21,024 bases of DNA from Solidesulfovibrio magneticus (GCA_002482565.1 DLGG01000113.1:6855-27878), one strand, 5' to 3'. Numbered from the stretch's first letter, positions 1 through 8,713 are shown. Numbers and translations: made by a program. Notes: generated by a model not told the origin, from the letters alone.

Positions 1-28
1 CCTGAAGCCCCAAGGCCCGCCCCAGACA

Positions 29-73
29 GGGAGGGTCCGGGAGGGGGTTACCCCCTCCCGGCCGCCGGAGGCA
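29..73 (-). repeat. Dispersed intergenic hairpin repeat, copy A
   Basis: Read on the minus strand this is TGCCTCCGGCGGCC (73-60) followed by a perfect 11-bp hairpin (arms CCGGGAGGGGG at 37-47 and its complement at 51-61, loop TTA) and then ACCCTCCC. A purine-rich tract precedes it on the same strand (about 74-95). It belongs to the family seen at 5839, 11191, 15174 and 17397. This copy is the only one in reverse orientation and sits just upstream of nnr rather than behind a stop codon in the window; the gene to the left is not visible. Confidence 0.8.
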
Positions 74-111
74 TTCTTCGCCTTCCTCTTCTCCGCCCAT
101 AGGAGACGCCT

Positions 112-1656
112 ATGCGACCTGACTCCCTCCCCTTCGATCCCTTGCCGACGCCTGAGGAAATCGCCGGCTGGGATCAGGCCAGCGTGGCCGAGTGCGGCAT
201 GTCGTTTCTCACGCTCATGGAAAACGCCAGCCGCGAGGCGTATCATGCCCTGGTTGGCGAGGTGGGCGAGGTGGCCGGCAAGCGGGTGCTTTTGCTGGCC
301 GGCCCGGGCAACAACGGCGGCGACGCCGTGGCCCTGGCCCGCCATCTGCACAACCGGGGCGCGGACGTGACCCTGGCCCTGGCCCGGCCCCGGGGGCGCT
401 ACACGGGCGCGGCCGGCTACAACGTCCGGCTGGCGGCCCGGCTTGGCTTGCCCATGATGCCCCTGGCCAAGGCCGATCTTTCCGGGGCCGACGCGCCCGA
501 CGTCATTGTGGACGGACTTCTGGGCACCGGCTTTCGCGGCAATCTGCGCCCGGAGCTGGCGACCGTGGTCGAGGCCGTCAACCGGCTGGCCGGGCGGTCG
601 TACATTTTTGCCCTGGACATTCCCTCGGGCCTGGACGGTCTGCATGGCCGGCCTTCGCCCGTGGCCGTGCGGGCCGACGCCACCGTCGCCTTCGAGGCGG
701 CCAAGACCGGGCTGGTCGCCGCCTCGGCCGCGCCCTTTGTGGGCAAGCTGCTGGTGCGCGACATCGGCATCCCGACCCTTATCAAGGAGCGCCATCCCTG
801 CCGGGCCGGGCGCATCGCCCCGCGCGTCATGGGACTTTTGGGCCCGGCCGATCCGCTGCTCCACAAGGGCAGCGCCGGGCGGGTGGTTGTGGTCGGCGGC
901 AGCCGGGGACTCACCGGCGCGCCGCTTCTGGCTGGCCTGGGGGCGCTGCGGGCCGGCTCGGGGCTGGTCAGCGTGGCCTGCCCCGGCGCGGTGGAAATCG
1001 CGCTCAAGGCCGGTTTTCCCGACGTCATGACCATGCCCATGGGCGCTGGCGGCCATTTTGCCGCTGCCGACGCCCCGGCCGTGCGCGATTTTGCCGCCGG
1101 AGCCGGTGCGGTCGCCCTGGGGCCGGGCCTGGGCCGCCATGCCGACACCGCCGGCTTCCTGGCCGCGCTCTTGCCCTTGCCTTGTCCCGTGGTCCTGGAC
1201 GCCGACGCCCTGCATTTCCTGGCCGACAACCGCGAACTGGCCGCCAGAATCGGCAGCAACGCCGTCATGACGCCCCATCCCGGCGAGGCGGCCCGGCTGC
1301 TCGGCACGGACATCCCCGGCGTGGAGGCTGACCGGATGGCCTCGGCCCGGGAACTGGCCGCGCGCTACGGCTGCGTGGCCGTGCTCAAGGGACCGGCCAC
1401 GGTGGTGGCCACCCCCGAAGGCTACGTCGCCGTCAGCCCCGTCATCGCGCCGAATCTGGCCGTGGGCGGCTCGGGCGACGTGCTCTCGGGCCTGCTGGCC
1501 AGCCTGCTGGCCCGCCGTCTTTCCCCCTTGCTCGCCGCAAGCCTTGCGGTGTATTGGCATGGTCGCGCTGGCGAACGCCTCGCCGACGCTTATCCCGCAC
1601 GGGGCAACCTGGCCTCGGAAATCGCCGACATGCTGCCCCGGGCCGCAACGGAGTAA
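112..1656 (+). CDS. nnr: Bifunctional NAD(P)HX epimerase / ADP-dependent NAD(P)HX dehydratase
   Basis: This enzyme repairs hydrated NADH and NADPH in the cytoplasm. The N-terminal YjeF_N domain (about residues 10-225) epimerises R-NADHX to S-NADHX; the C-terminal YjeF_C domain (about 235-510) dehydrates the S form using ADP or ATP. Visible motifs are MENAS (36-40), GPGNNGGD (64-71) and DIPSGLDG (169-176) in the epimerase, and HKGSAG (251-256), GPGLG (337-341), TPHPGEAARLLG (387-398) and GGSGD (452-456, with the catalytic Asp) in the kinase-like dehydratase. At 514 residues it has the usual length of the fused bacterial form. The start follows AGGAG at about 101-105. The stop is 3 bases before the CBS gene, so it heads an operon nnr–CBS–tsaE–lysC; pairing of nnr with tsaE is common in bacteria. 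Confidence 0.95.
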   Translation: MRPDSLPFDPLPTPEEIAGWDQASVAECGMSFLTLMENASREAYHALVGEVGEVAGKRVLLLAGPGNNGGDAVALARHLHNRGADVTLALARPRGRYTGAAGYNVRLAARLGLPMMPLAKADLSGADAPDVIVDGLLGTGFRGNLRPELATVVEAVNRLAGRSYIFALDIPSGLDGLHGRPSPVAVRADATVAFEAAKTGLVAASAAPFVGKLLVRDIGIPTLIKERHPCRAGRIAPRVMGLLGPADPLLHKGSAGRVVVVGGSRGLTGAPLLAGLGALRAGSGLVSVACPGAVEIALKAGFPDVMTMPMGAGGHFAAADAPAVRDFAAGAGAVALGPGLGRHADTAGFLAALLPLPCPVVLDADALHFLADNRELAARIGSNAVMTPHPGEAARLLGTDIPGVEADRMASARELAARYGCVAVLKGPATVVATPEGYVAVSPVIAPNLAVGGSGDVLSGLLASLLARRLSPLLAASLAVYWHGRAGERLADAYPARGNLASEIADMLPRAATE

Positions 1657-1659
1657 CGG

Positions 1660-2112
1660 ATGCTCACAGCCAAAGACGTGATGACGGCAAACGTCGTCAC
1701 CATCAATGAAGACACGGACATCACCGCCGCCGCCACGCTGCTTTTTGAAAAGGGCTACAACGGCGTGCCCGTGGTCAACGCCGCCGGCAAACTGACCGGC
1801 ATCCTCTGCCAGGCCGATCTGGTGGCCCAGCAGAAAAAGCTGTCCCTGCCCTCGGTATTTTCCCTGCTCGACGGTTTCATTCCCCTGGGTTCCATGAAGG
1901 ACCTGGACCGGGAAGTGGAAAAGATGTCGGCCCTGACCGCGTTTCACGCCATGACCGCCAAACCGGTCACCGTGACCCCGGAAACGCCCATTGACGAAGT
2001 GGCCACGCTCATGACCGAAAAGGGCTACCACACCATTCCGGTTCTCTCCGGCGACGCCATCGTCGGCATCATCGGTATGCGCGACATCCTGGGCACGCTG
2101 CTCAAGAAGTAG
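1660..2112 (+). CDS. Two-CBS-domain protein
   Basis: A 150-residue cytoplasmic protein made almost entirely of two CBS motifs (about residues 5-58 and 90-147), which together fold as a Bateman module that usually senses adenine nucleotides. Each repeat begins with the typical MTAxxVTIxxDTxI-like segment (VMTANVVTINEDTDI and AMTAKPVTVTPETPI) and ends in a V.GIxxxxDL/I strand. No catalytic or DNA-binding domain is attached, so it is a stand-alone regulator or energy sensor whose partner is unknown. It starts 3 bases after nnr, with GGAG (1649-1652) inside the end of nnr as ribosome site, so translation is probably coupled. The ligand cannot be told from sequence. Confidence 0.88.
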   Translation: MLTAKDVMTANVVTINEDTDITAAATLLFEKGYNGVPVVNAAGKLTGILCQADLVAQQKKLSLPSVFSLLDGFIPLGSMKDLDREVEKMSALTAFHAMTAKPVTVTPETPIDEVATLMTEKGYHTIPVLSGDAIVGIIGMRDILGTLLKK

Positions 2113-2120
2113 CCCGGGAC

Positions 2121-2630
2121 ATGGACCCCAGCCAACCCACGCGCTTGCGGCTGCCCGACGAGGCAGCCACACTGGAACTCGGCCGTATTTTGGCCAAAAT
2201 CCTGGCCGACCCGGCCACCCGGGCCGCCCTGCTCTTGCGCGGCGACCTCGGATCGGGCAAAACCACCCTGGTCCGGGGACTGGCCGGGGCGTTGCCCGGC
2301 GGCGACGAGGCCGAGGTGGCCAGTCCGAGTTTCAATATCGTCAATGTCTACCCGACCCGGCCCGAGGTGTTCCACATCGATCTCTACCGGATTCCCGGCG
2401 GCGATCCCTGCGTGGAGGAACACCTGGAAGCGGCTTCGGAAAACGAAGCCGTGGCGGTCGTGGAATGGGCGCAGCATCTGCCCCGGGCGCTTGCGCCGCC
2501 GGATCGCCTGGAGTGCGACTGGCTGCCGGTCCCGTCGGGGAGGCTGTGCGAGTTGACTGCCCACGGGCGGCGAGGCGCGGCGGCCTTGACCGCCTTGATC
2601 GCGGCCTGTCCGAACCTGCTTGACCGCTAG
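2121..2630 (+). CDS. tsaE: tRNA threonylcarbamoyladenosine biosynthesis ATPase TsaE
   Basis: TsaE is the P-loop ATPase that works with TsaB and TsaD to place t6A at position 37 of ANN-decoding tRNAs. The 169-residue protein has Walker A GDLGSGKTT (41-49), the family signature SPSF (68-71), HIDLYR (85-90) and the VVEWAQ strand (113-118), all typical of the YjeE/TsaE family. The length is usual. The start codon lies 8 bases after the CBS stop with only a weak GGGA ahead of it, which suggests translational coupling. It is third in the nnr operon. tsaB and tsaD are not in the window. Confidence 0.93.
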   Translation: MDPSQPTRLRLPDEAATLELGRILAKILADPATRAALLLRGDLGSGKTTLVRGLAGALPGGDEAEVASPSFNIVNVYPTRPEVFHIDLYRIPGGDPCVEEHLEAASENEAVAVVEWAQHLPRALAPPDRLECDWLPVPSGRLCELTAHGRRGAAALTALIAACPNLLDR

Positions 2631-2673
2631 CAGGCCGGGCAAGGGCGCTTTTCCCGAATCATCGGAGGCTTCC

Positions 2674-3906
2674 ATGCGGATTATGGTGCAAAAATACGGC
2701 GGCACGTCGGTCAAGGGCCTGGAGCGCATGCGCCTCGTCCTGGCCCGCATCCAGAAAGCCCATCAAGAGGGCTTCAAGGTCGTCGTGGCCCTCTCGGCCA
2801 TGTCCGGCGAGACCAACAAGCTCCTGGATCTGGCCAAGGAATTTTCCCCCAATCCCGACCCGGCCGAGCTCGACGTGCTGGTCACCACCGGCGAGCAGGT
2901 GTCCGTGGCGCTATTCGCCATGCTGTGCAAGGACGCCGGCCTGCGCGCCCGGTCGTTGCTCGGGTACCAGATTCCCATCACCACCAACTCCAATTTCTGC
3001 CGCGCCCGCATCATGGAGATCGACACCCAGCGGATGCGCGGCATGCTTGAGGATTACGACGTGCTGGTGGTGGCCGGATTCCAGGGCGTGGACTGCCAGG
3101 GCCGCTTGACGACGCTTGGCCGAGGCGGCTCCGACACCACGGGCGTGGCCCTGGCCGCCGCCCTGGAGGCCGAGGTCTGCGAGATCTACACCGACGTCAA
3201 CGGCGTCTACACCACCGACCCCAACCTGTGCAGCAACGCCCGCAAGCTCGACCGCATCTCCTATGACGAGATGCTGGAGTTCTCCAGCATGGGGGCCAAG
3301 GTCCTGCAAATCCGTTCGGTGGAGTTCGCCAAGAAATTCAACGTGCCGGTCCGCGTCCGCTCGACGTTCACCGACGATCCCGGCACCCTGGTCACTTTGG
3401 AGGATACGGAAATGGAAGACGTCCTGGTTTCGGGCATCGCCTATGACAAGGACCAGTGCCGCATCACGGTGCGCAACGTCATGGACCGCCCGGGCGTTGC
3501 CGCCGCCATCTTCGCCCCCATCGCCGAAGCCGGCATCCTGGTCGACATGATCATCCAAAACACCGGACGCGAAGGCCGCACCGACATGACCTTCACCATC
3601 TCCCGGGGCAACCTCGACAAAACCCTGGCCATCCTCGAAAAGCTCAAGCCCGAGATCGGCGCGGCCGAAATCCAGCACGACACCAATGTCTGCAAGGTCT
3701 CGGTCATTGGCGTGGGGATGCGCAGCCACTCCGGGGTCGCTTCCATGATGTTCACGATCCTGAAAAAGGAGAACATCAACATCCTCATGATCGCCACTTC
3801 CGAAATTAAGATTACCTGCCTCATCGAGGAGAAGTACCTCGAACTGGCCGTTCGGACCCTGCACGACGCCTTCGGGCTATCCCAGGCTCCCACCCCGGCC
3901 TGCTAG
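2674..3906 (+). CDS. lysC: Aspartate kinase (monofunctional, with two ACT domains)
   Basis: Catalyses ATP-dependent phosphorylation of aspartate, the first step towards lysine, methionine, threonine and diaminopimelate. The amino-acid kinase domain carries KYGGTS (7-12), TTGEQVS (71-77) and GRGGSDTT (149-156). Two ACT domains follow (about 264-330 and 343-403), the usual site for feedback by lysine and/or threonine. The 410-residue length matches the monofunctional enzymes of Bacillus and Corynebacterium type, not the fused AK-homoserine dehydrogenase. I place the start at 2674 because a GGAGG (2664-2668) sits just ahead and the protein then begins MRIMVQKYGG; an in-frame ATG 54 bases upstream overlaps tsaE and has no support. 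Last gene of the nnr operon; cimA follows after 233 bases. Confidence 0.95.
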   Translation: MRIMVQKYGGTSVKGLERMRLVLARIQKAHQEGFKVVVALSAMSGETNKLLDLAKEFSPNPDPAELDVLVTTGEQVSVALFAMLCKDAGLRARSLLGYQIPITTNSNFCRARIMEIDTQRMRGMLEDYDVLVVAGFQGVDCQGRLTTLGRGGSDTTGVALAAALEAEVCEIYTDVNGVYTTDPNLCSNARKLDRISYDEMLEFSSMGAKVLQIRSVEFAKKFNVPVRVRSTFTDDPGTLVTLEDTEMEDVLVSGIAYDKDQCRITVRNVMDRPGVAAAIFAPIAEAGILVDMIIQNTGREGRTDMTFTISRGNLDKTLAILEKLKPEIGAAEIQHDTNVCKVSVIGVGMRSHSGVASMMFTILKKENINILMIATSEIKITCLIEEKYLELAVRTLHDAFGLSQAPTPAC

Positions 3907-4139
3907 CGCCCGCCCCGGTCGGCCCCGACAACGCTGACCAGGACGGAACGCCGGCATTGCCGCGTTTTCCGTGAAGAGATTGACGCCTTTTCCGGATACG
4001 CGACAAGGCAGGTTCCCCCGCGAAACGATCCTGCGTTTCGCGACCAGGGCCGGCCGAGAACGCTCCCCGCGTTTCGGCCGGCCGGCACGCACCGCCCGGG
4101 CGCGCCCCAAAGCGCGCCCGGACACCCACGAGCGACACC
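3907..4139 (+). promoter_or_regulatory. Structured leader of cimA with three consecutive perfect hairpins
   Basis: The 233 bases between lysC and cimA contain no convincing gene. Three perfect stem-loops follow one another: arms CGCGAAACG / CGTTTCGCG (4019-4027, 4034-4042); GGCCGGCCGA / TCGGCCGGCC (4048-4057, 4074-4083), whose loop holds a further AACGC / GCGTT stem with loop TCCCC; and CCGGGCGCGC / GCGCGCCCGG (4096-4105, 4112-4121). The last ends 18 bases before the cimA start. None is followed by a T run, so these are not classic terminators. No leader peptide rich in Ile, Leu or Val codons and no T-box motif was seen. The role (attenuation, RNA processing or stability) is inference. Confidence 0.55.
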
Positions 4140-5765
<1,626 letters not shown>

Positions 5766-5772
5766 GGCAACA

Positions 5773-5800
5773 TGAAAACATAACGACAGTTATGTTTTCA
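5773..5800 (+). terminator. AT-rich perfect palindrome just after cimA
   Basis: Twelve-base perfect arms (TGAAAACATAAC at 5773-5784 and GTTATGTTTTCA at 5789-5800) flank a GACA loop, 7 bases after the cimA stop. The AT-rich stem is out of character for this GC-rich genome. It is followed by the 8-bp palindrome ACAATTGT (5806-5813) rather than a T run. It may be an unusual first terminator or 3' mRNA stabiliser for cimA, or a protein-binding site. Confidence 0.4.
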
Positions 5801-5838
5801 ATCATACAATTGTAGAGATGAGAGAGAAGAAGGAAGAG

Positions 5839-5889
5839 TGCCTCCGGCGGCCAAAGGGGCTGAGCCCCTTTGGAAACCCCAATTGGGGT
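5839..5889 (+). repeat. Dispersed intergenic hairpin repeat, copy B
   Basis: TGCCTCCGGCGGCC (5839-5852), then a hairpin with arms CCAAAGGGGCT (5851-5861) and AGCCCCTTTGG (5863-5873), then ACCCC-AATT-GGGGT (5876-5889). A purine-rich tract (about 5815-5838) precedes it. Same family as the copies at 29, 11191, 15174 and 17397; here the hairpin arms differ from those copies but still pair perfectly. Confidence 0.8.
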
Positions 5890-5939
5890 GAGGTGATCCA
5901 CCGGGGGAGATGACGATAGGCGAGAGTTTGCGCTGTTAC

Positions 5940-5972
5940 CGGCCCGCTTCAGTAGAGAGGCGGGCCGTTTTT
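5940..5972 (+). terminator. Intrinsic terminator downstream of cimA
   Basis: Arms CGGCCCGC (5940-5947) and GCGGGCCG (5960-5967) with a 12-base loop, followed by TTTTT (5968-5972). This is a standard Rho-independent terminator and probably ends the lysC/cimA transcript before the acyltransferase gene. Confidence 0.8.
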
Positions 5973-6025
5973 CGGAAAGTCAGCCTGCCGCCGGCAGCTT
6001 GAACACAAAGAGGCGACGCCGTTTC

Positions 6026-7096
6026 ATGGGTCTGGTCCGCTTTCTCCTGGCCGCCGCCGTGGTCATCAACCACACCGGCCCCCTTTACGGTCTGGTCATG
6101 ACCGACGCCTATATGGCCATCAAGGTCTTTTTCATCATCTCGGGCTTCTACATGGCGCTTATCCTGACCGAAAAATACGCCGGCCCGGGCCAGACGCGCC
6201 TTTTTTATTCCAACCGCTTCCTGCGCCTGTTTCCGCTCTACTGGGCCGTGCTCCTGCTCTCGCTTGGGGTGTCGCTGGTCTTCAAATTCGGTCTGCACAC
6301 CGCCTTGCTCCTGGGGCCGTGGCAGACCTGGCTGCACAAGCTCGACCCGGCCGTGGCCGCGCTTTTGGCCGCTGCCAACATCACCATCTTCGGCCAGGAC
6401 ATCCTGTTTTTCAGCCACGTAACCGACGCCGGCACGCTGTCTTTTTCCGCCGACGCCCTGTACCGCCCGACCCCGGCCTGGTTTTTCCTGCTCATCCCCC
6501 AGGCCTGGACCGTGTCCCTGGAACTGGTCTTCTACGCTTTCGCCCCCTGGCTGGTGCGACGGGGGACCGGCACGCTGCTGGCCCTGGCCGGCCTGAGCTT
6601 TGGCCTGCGCGCCCTGGTCTATCTGGCCGACCTGCCGTTCGATCCCTGGAAACAACGATTTTTCCCGGTGGAATGCGGCTTTTTCCTCCTGGGCATCCTG
6701 TCCTACCGGCTCTACGCCGCGCTAAGACCCGTGGCCCTGCCCCGGCCGGCCCTGTGGGCGGTTTTCGGCCTCTACCTCGCCTCCATCCTGGGCTTCCAGT
6801 TTCTGCCCGGCTTTTACGTCAAGGAATTCTATCTCTACACGGCAACCGTCCTGTCGGTCCCCCTGATCTTCCGGCTGACCAAGCGCTGGCCCCTGGACCG
6901 GGCCGTGGGGGAGCTGTCCTATCCCATCTACATCACCCACTGGACGGTCATCATGGCCGTGGAATACGCCTGCGGCCGGAGCCATCTGCCGGTCGTCGCC
7001 CTGCTCGTCACCGTGGCCGTGAGTCTGGCGCTCAACAAACTCGTGGCCGATCCCATCGAACGCATCCGCCAGCGCCGGGTGCTGGCCAGCCGCTAA
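6026..7096 (+). CDS. Acyltransferase family 3 integral membrane protein
   Basis: Members of this family (OafA/ExoZ/NodX type) transfer acetyl or other acyl groups onto carbohydrates of surface or exported glycans. The 356-residue protein is very hydrophobic, with about ten predicted membrane helices. It has the conserved early His in VVINHTGPL (His16) and the RFLRLFPLYW segment near residue 65, both typical of the family. I chose ATG 6026 because AAAGAGG lies at 6007-6013; an in-frame TTG at 5999 would add nine residues (four consecutive Arg among them) but has no ribosome site. It stands alone between two terminators, with no glycan genes next to it, so the substrate cannot be inferred. Confidence 0.85.
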   Translation: MGLVRFLLAAAVVINHTGPLYGLVMTDAYMAIKVFFIISGFYMALILTEKYAGPGQTRLFYSNRFLRLFPLYWAVLLLSLGVSLVFKFGLHTALLLGPWQTWLHKLDPAVAALLAAANITIFGQDILFFSHVTDAGTLSFSADALYRPTPAWFFLLIPQAWTVSLELVFYAFAPWLVRRGTGTLLALAGLSFGLRALVYLADLPFDPWKQRFFPVECGFFLLGILSYRLYAALRPVALPRPALWAVFGLYLASILGFQFLPGFYVKEFYLYTATVLSVPLIFRLTKRWPLDRAVGELSYPIYITHWTVIMAVEYACGRSHLPVVALLVTVAVSLALNKLVADPIERIRQRRVLASR

Positions 7097-7159
7097 TCAC
7101 CATCCGGCCAAGTAGCCGCCAGTCCGCCGCCGCCAAGGGCTTGTTCCCGCCACATTTTC

Positions 7160-7184
7160 AGCCCTGCGGGCTTTTGCTTTTTTT
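7160..7184 (+). terminator. Intrinsic terminator after acyltransferase gene
   Basis: Short stem AGCCC (7160-7164) / GGGCT (7168-7172) with loop TGC, followed by a T-rich tract (7172-7184, interrupted by GC). It separates the acyltransferase from the universal stress protein gene. Confidence 0.75.
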
Positions 7185-7238
7185 CGCGCCGTGTTAGCTT
7201 GTCCCCAAGCCAAACCCCAAACACGCGAGGACAGTGCC

Positions 7239-7691
7239 ATGGTTGCCATCAAGACCATTTTGTGCGCCCTGGATTTTTCCGAAGTCAGCCCCAAGGTCGC
7301 CGCCTACGCCAAGACCCTGGCCGAGGCCCTGGGAGCCAAGGTCGTGGCCCTGTACGTGGCCCCGTCGCTCACCCAGTATGTGGAGTTCCACGTCCAGGCC
7401 AGCTACATTGACGACTTCGTTTCCGGCATCGTCAGCGGCGCGTCCGAGACCATGGATTCCTTTGTGCAGGAATACTTCAAGGGCGTGCCCGTGGAAGGCC
7501 GGGTCGTGTCCGGCTACGCCGCCGAGGAAATCGTCAGCGCCGCCGAGGAAGTGGGCGCGGACCTCATTGTGCTGGGCACCCACGGCCGCAAGGGCATCGA
7601 CAAGATCCTGTTCGGTTCCGTCGCCGAGAAGGTCATCAAGACCGCCAAGGCCCCGGTGCTGTCCATGCGCCCGGAAGACAAGGCCTCCTAG
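7239..7691 (+). CDS. Universal stress protein (UspA family)
   Basis: A single-domain, 150-residue cytoplasmic UspA protein. The N-terminal strand MVAIKTILCALDFSEVS and the C-terminal nucleotide-binding motif G-x-x-G-9x-G-S (GTHG at 113-116, GS at 126-127) are intact, so it belongs to the ATP-binding class. The final strand APVLSMRP is typical. ATG 7239 is preceded by CGAGGA (7226-7231); an in-frame start at 7191 would overlap the region just after the upstream terminator and is less likely. It is monocistronic, with a long folded non-coding region behind it. The specific stress it answers to cannot be read from the sequence. Confidence 0.93.
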   Translation: MVAIKTILCALDFSEVSPKVAAYAKTLAEALGAKVVALYVAPSLTQYVEFHVQASYIDDFVSGIVSGASETMDSFVQEYFKGVPVEGRVVSGYAAEEIVSAAEEVGADLIVLGTHGRKGIDKILFGSVAEKVIKTAKAPVLSMRPEDKAS

Positions 7692-7739
7692 CGCCGCGTC
7701 CCATAAAGATACGGTCGTCTTTTTCCAGGGATGCGGCGC
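7691..7739 (+). other. Long hairpin immediately after the usp stop codon
   Basis: Twelve-bp stem GCGCCGCGTCCC (7691-7702) / GGGATGCGGCGC (7728-7739) with one G-U pair; the 25-base loop can fold again as AAAGA / TCTTT. It starts on the last base of the stop codon. No T run follows the stem (the TTTTT lies inside the loop), so it is not a classic terminator, but it may protect or end the usp mRNA. Confidence 0.55.
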
Positions 7740-8166
7740 AGGTCCCTGGAATGTCGCCGGGGTTGCCCAGCGCGGCCGGCCCCGACGCAGCGCAGAAGCT
7801 CTCCCCGCTTTCGCGGTCCGCGCCTGACGCGGCCTTTGCTCGCCCGTCCCGTCTTGCCGACGGGGCGGGCGAACGGCGTTTGCCGTCGGCCTCCCCCCGG
7901 GAGCAGGAGGGGCTGCGATCCTTTAGCCGCTTGGCGTCGGGCGTTGTAGTCCCATACCGGCGGCCGGCGTTCGCCAACGGGGCCATGGCCTCGGGTCTTG
8001 CCGCCCGGTCGTCCTCCGGCTCGTGAACATATCGTCATTTTTGTCACAAAGTTGCCTCCCCTGCCGCGGAGCCGTTTCACCGGCCTCGTCCCATCCACCT
8101 CTTCGAGGCGTCAACAGCAAACTCCAGTTATTATAGAGGGTCACGAACCGCGCCAGACCGCGGACA
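7740..8166 (+). other. Long non-coding stretch dense in hairpins
   Basis: No credible gene is seen between usp and the next small gene. Hairpins pack closely: CCGC/GCGG (7805-7816), CCGCG/CGCGG (7818-7832), a 14-bp stem at 7840-7872 with one T-G pair, and ACGGC/GCCGT (7873-7886). GCCGACGG (7856-7863) can pair instead with CCGTCGGC (7883-7890), giving an alternative fold that excludes the neighbouring stems. Later bases turn AT-rich and include the palindrome TTGTCACAA (8041-8049) and a possible -10 box TATTAT (8129-8134). It could be an unannotated structured RNA or a decayed region. Confidence 0.4.
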
Positions 8167-8250
8167 TTTTGACATTGATTTTTACCCCAGAAGAGTTAAG
8201 GGGTAACCGAACAGATATTTACCGAAATTTGTCAAAAGGAGCCGCCACGC
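8167..8250 (+). promoter_or_regulatory. Possible structured leader of the 82-residue gene
   Basis: TTTTGACA (8167-8174) is exactly complementary to TGTCAAAA (8230-8237), enclosing TTACCCC / GGGGTAA (8182-8188, 8200-8206) and ATTT / AAAT. The closing strand runs straight into the ribosome site AAAAGGAG (8234-8241). The fold could hide or expose translation start. Alternatively TTGACA (8169-8174) is a -35 box, though no good -10 lies at the right distance, and the inner repeat would then be an operator. Which reading is right cannot be decided here. Confidence 0.35.
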
Positions 8251-8499
8251 ATGCAGAAGCAAACCCTCGAAAAAGTCTTCGAGTACGCCTCATCCCCGGT
8301 CCACGGCACCCTCTCCCGGAAACTCCGCAAGGGCGTGAAAATCCAGATCAACGAAGGCAAAATCCACGAAGCCGCCACCCTGTTCCTCGGCGACGAGTTC
8401 GTGCGCGTCACCGTCAAACAGGGCGAGGAAACCTGCAACAGCTACTACGCCTGGGACAAGATCTGCTGCGTCACCACCATCGGCAAGGTTGACGACTAA
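8251..8499 (+). CDS. Small hypothetical protein, 82 residues
   Basis: I do not recognise a named family. The start is well supported by AAAAGGAG (8234-8241), and codon use is like the host genes. The first 25 residues look helical and basic (KQTLEKVFEYASSP, SRKLRKG). The rest alternates hydrophobic residues in short strands (GVKIQI, EAATLFL, EFVRVTV, CNSYYAW, ICCVTTI), as expected for a small beta barrel. The order GxKxQ, then DEFVxV, then YYxWDKIxxVTT is faintly like the Sm1/Sm2 layout of Hfq-like proteins, but this is only an impression. No signal peptide or membrane segment. It is monocistronic with its own leader and terminators behind it. Confidence 0.75.
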   Translation: MQKQTLEKVFEYASSPVHGTLSRKLRKGVKIQINEGKIHEAATLFLGDEFVRVTVKQGEETCNSYYAWDKICCVTTIGKVDD

Positions 8500-8506
8500 C
8501 CCAACG

Positions 8507-8539
8507 CCCCGGAGAGGGGTTTTGCCTTTTACGGCAAAA
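8507..8539 (+). terminator. Hairpins right after the 82-residue gene
   Basis: CCCC-GGAGA-GGGG followed by TTTT (8507-8523), overlapping a second stem TTTTGCC / GGCAAAA (8520-8526, 8533-8539). The first is a plausible weak intrinsic terminator; the two share the TTTT and cannot both be complete. Confidence 0.5.
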
Positions 8540-8592
8540 TCCGGCTGATATTTGGCCCGCGCCGGCCCCCCCCTCTCCCGACGCGGACCATG

Positions 8593-8628
8593 CGCCGCTC
8601 CGTCTCTCCACGGGGCGGCGTTCTTTTT
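8593..8628 (+). terminator. Intrinsic terminator before the Fur-box gene
   Basis: Eleven-bp stem CGCCGCTCCGT (8593-8603) / ACGGGGCGGCG (8610-8620) with one T-G pair, loop CTCTCC, followed by TTCTTTTT (8621-8628). Strong enough to insulate the next gene from upstream transcription. Confidence 0.8.
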
Positions 8629-8675
8629 GCCATTTTTCGGCATTCCTTTCGCCGTCGCCCCTATTTGCCAGGCAG

Positions 8676-8692
8676 TAGATAATGATTATCTA
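8676..8692 (+). promoter_or_regulatory. Fur box (iron-responsive operator)
   Basis: TAGATAATGATTATCTA is a perfect 8-1-8 palindrome. Its 15-base core, AGATAATGATTATCT, matches the classical Fur 7-1-7 motif TGATAATNATTATCA at all but the two outermost bases. It lies 21 bases before the start of the 69-residue gene and contains GATAAT (8678-8683), a possible -10 box. Iron repression by Fur is inferred from the motif. Confidence 0.75.
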
Positions 8693-8713
8693 TTCCAAAA
8701 AAGGAGGAAGGCC

